A stretch of 15,431 nt of DNA from CAZXEU01 sp964639665 (GTDB taxonomy: Bacteria; Bacteroidota; Rhodothermia; Rhodothermales; Bin80): the NCBI GenBank assembly GCA_964639665.1, contig CAZXEU010000046.1:1-15431 (forward strand), written 5' to 3'. The translations under genes and the position numbers were made by a program. A model generated the notes under the pieces. It made no database searches. It saw only the letters and a program-made list of their open reading frames with translations, and was not told the origin of the DNA. Positions 13,963-15,431 of this stretch are shown here, in pieces (within the stretch, counting starts at the first letter, position 1; every line of letters starts with the position of its first letter).

Positions 13963-14865
13963 ATGGCATTCCTCGTGGCGGGGATCGATATCGGCGGTAC
14001 CCGTACCCGCTCCGCAGTCGCGTCCGTAGACGCACCCGCGAGGATACTTTGCCGGCGTGACCGAATGACGCCCGTGCAGGGCGTAGCGGCCGTCATTGAC
14101 GCCGTATCGGAGGATTTGGAGGCCGGCTGCTCTGAGCTGGGCAAAGGCAAGATCGTCGCTGCGGGCTGCACCGCGCCCGGGATTACCGACCCTGAGCGCG
14201 GCGTGGTGGTGGAGGCTGCAAACCTACCGGGATGGAATGCCGTCCCGCTGCGCCGCCTGCTTCGGGAGCGCCTCGGCGTCCGGGTCGCAGTCGAGAACGA
14301 CGTCAATGCGGCGGCCATGGCAGAGGCGGCCTATGGCCATGCCGCCGGATGCCACGCAGCGGTATATGTCACGGTCAGCACCGGCATCGCCGCCGGCATT
14401 CTCATTGACGGAAAAGTGCTCCACGGCAGCCACCATTCCGCGGGCGAGTTGGGCTCACTGGTCCCCGCTCCTGGCCACCTCGACAAGGACTGGAGACCGA
14501 TCGGCTGTCTGGAAAGCCTAGCGGCAGGCGTTGGACTGGCCGAGGCCTGGAAGCGGGCCGGCGGCGAGCCCAGTGCGCGGCAGGTATTCGAAGCGGCAGA
14601 ATCGGGCAACGAAAAGGCTCTGGCCCTGGTGCAAAGAACCTGCGATTACCTTGCGCAGGCCCTCATTGCAGTCTGCTGCATCGTTGATCCCCAGATTGTC
14701 ATTCTGGGCGGCAGCATCGCCCTTAACCAGAAGGATGTGACAAGGAACCTCGAGCAGCGCCTCAGGGCGGCGCTGCCTTTTCCGCCCGCGCTGGCGTTCG
14801 CCCGATTCGGCGAAGACAACCCGCTTATCGGCGCCCTCGCCATGGCCAGCGCCCTTACGGAGTGA
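13963..14865 (+). CDS. ROK family sugar kinase, without the usual zinc motif
   Basis: A 300-residue cytoplasmic ROK protein with no DNA-binding extension, so a kinase and not a repressor. It has the ATP phosphate-binding motif GIDIGGTRTRSAV (7-19), the catalytic segment ENDVNAAAMAE (111-121, base Asp113), the second phosphate motif VSTGIAAGI (138-146) and the sugar-binding HHSAGELG (157-164). The canonical ROK zinc site (a His after GEIG, then CxCGxxGCxE) is degraded: GELG is followed by Ser, and only GCLES (181-185) remains, preceded by DKDWRPI. Glucose, another hexose or an N-acyl sugar are possible substrates. The gene is the last of the rightward block, 12 bases after the PF06439 gene, and could phosphorylate the sugar released by the pathway. 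Its 3' end overlaps a convergent gene by 11 bases. Confidence 0.92.
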   Translation: MAFLVAGIDIGGTRTRSAVASVDAPARILCRRDRMTPVQGVAAVIDAVSEDLEAGCSELGKGKIVAAGCTAPGITDPERGVVVEAANLPGWNAVPLRRLLRERLGVRVAVENDVNAAAMAEAAYGHAAGCHAAVYVTVSTGIAAGILIDGKVLHGSHHSAGELGSLVPAPGHLDKDWRPIGCLESLAAGVGLAEAWKRAGGEPSARQVFEAAESGNEKALALVQRTCDYLAQALIAVCCIVDPQIVILGGSIALNQKDVTRNLEQRLRAALPFPPALAFARFGEDNPLIGALAMASALTE

Positions 14866-15415
14866 CCCGGATCGTGTCGGCGGCCGGCGGGACCTCGGCG
14901 GCAACAAGCCTGCCGTCCGCAGCCAAGCGCTCCAGCAAGTCTCGACTGAGCTCGAACGGCTGCTCCAGATCCACCGTATCGAGGGCTATTTCGTAGTTGT
15001 CCGCGAACAGACGAATACGGTCCAATCGTCTTTCCAGTACGATACGGTCTGCAAAGGAATAAACCATCGCACTGTCCTGCTCAATCCAGTAGGGCCTTCG
15101 CAGGTCATCGTCGATTCTGACCTGCAGGCGTTCCACTATTTCCGTAGCTAGAGCGGTGGCATGAATTCGGAAACCAAAGCGTATGGCTTCCGCTGCCGTC
15201 TGACCATCCAACGCAGCCGTATCACCAAGCGCCATACCCGATGTATTCCCATCAGACAGTGCGCCCGGTCCCGGCAATAACCTGAATACCAGGGCGACCA
15301 CGCCAGAGACAAGCACCAGGGCGATGGCTATCCACAACGGCCGGGACCTGGCACGCCTTCGAAACCGCCGGCTGGGGCCGGGCAGCGGGCCAGGCCGGGT
15401 CGTCGCGCTTGCCAT
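14855..15415 (-). CDS. Hypothetical single-pass membrane protein
   Basis: A 186-residue protein I do not recognise. A basic, proline-rich cytoplasmic head (residues 1-26, RRFRRRARSR) is followed by one membrane segment (about 27-47, WIAIALVLVSGVVALVF) and then a soluble, acidic part of about 135 residues, so the topology should be N-in with the C-terminal domain in the periplasm. The soluble part is rich in short charged segments (ERLQVRIDDDLRRPYW, ERRLDRIRLFADNY) and has no cysteine or clear catalytic motif. The ATG at 15415 is close to the window edge. No competing frame on the other strand looks coding, and the gene converges on the ROK kinase with an 11-base tail overlap, leaving no room for a separate terminator. 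It probably belongs to a different transcription unit. Confidence 0.7.
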   Translation of the reverse strand: MASATTRPGPLPGPSRRFRRRARSRPLWIAIALVLVSGVVALVFRLLPGPGALSDGNTSGMALGDTAALDGQTAAEAIRFGFRIHATALATEIVERLQVRIDDDLRRPYWIEQDSAMVYSFADRIVLERRLDRIRLFADNYEIALDTVDLEQPFELSRDLLERLAADGRLVAAEVPPAADTIRVTP

Positions 15416-15431
15416 AACGGCAGTAAAGGTA

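Noticed and set aside
13963..14865. ROK-type transcriptional repressor (NagC/XylR-like)
   Set aside because: The protein starts directly with the ATP-binding DIGGT motif and has no N-terminal helix-turn-helix.

Overview
This is a GC-rich, gene-dense bacterial window. It holds two divergent gene blocks, a long leftward block (about 8852 to beyond base 1) and a shorter rightward block (about 9394 to 14865), plus one unrelated-looking leftward membrane-protein gene at the right edge. No RNA gene, mobile element or CRISPR array was recognised. Several features suggest an environmental, aerobic, polysaccharide-degrading Gram-negative bacterium: Tat-exported Gfo/Idh/MocA oxidoreductases, exported 'sugar phosphate isomerase' TIM barrels, an FGE-fold protein, a PF06439 protein, a heme-binding lipoprotein of the type common in Planctomycetes, Verrucomicrobia and Rhodothermota, and mostly weak or absent Shine-Dalgarno sites. 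My best guess is the Rhodothermota/Bacteroidota side, but Planctomycetes-type lineages cannot be excluded from sequence alone.

Leftward block, in order of transcription: a Tat/lipoprotein-type TIM barrel (8852-8004); a cytoplasmic Gfo/Idh/MocA dehydrogenase (8001-6838); a cytoplasmic TIM barrel (6810-5803); a secreted FGE-like protein (5813-4839); a Tat-exported Gfo/Idh/MocA protein (4795-3425); an exported ApbE flavin transferase with a TTG start (3428-2394); a second Tat-exported Gfo/Idh/MocA protein (2401-1064); a Tat-exported TIM barrel (1064-159); and the first 50 codons of another exported TIM barrel of the hydroxypyruvate-isomerase type (151 to beyond 1). Gaps run from +43 to -11 bases and four junctions overlap, so this looks like one operon.

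Rightward block: a secreted LamG-like protein (9394-10239); a large lipoprotein with a dehydrogenase-like propeller, HEAT-like repeats and a C-terminal cytochrome c domain (10241-13144); a secreted PF06439 (DUF1080, 3-keto-disaccharide hydrolase family) protein (13201-13950); and a ROK-family sugar kinase (13963-14865). A 541-base region (8853-9393) separates the blocks and should carry both promoters. It holds a cluster of GCRTAC hexamers and one possible extended -10 element.

How they may work together (inference): the combination of Gfo/Idh/MocA oxidoreductases, metal-dependent TIM barrels and a PF06439 protein matches the recently described non-hydrolytic glycoside pathway. In that pathway a sugar is oxidised at C3, the glycosidic bond is cut by beta-elimination, and the 2-hydroxy-3-keto-glucal is hydrated and reduced back to a free sugar. 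Here one oxidoreductase/TIM-barrel pair has no export signal while a second pair carries Tat signals. That suggests a two-compartment version, with the heme lipoprotein as a possible electron outlet and the ROK kinase phosphorylating the released sugar. No glycoside hydrolase, transporter, TonB receptor or regulator is in the window, so the substrate is unknown.
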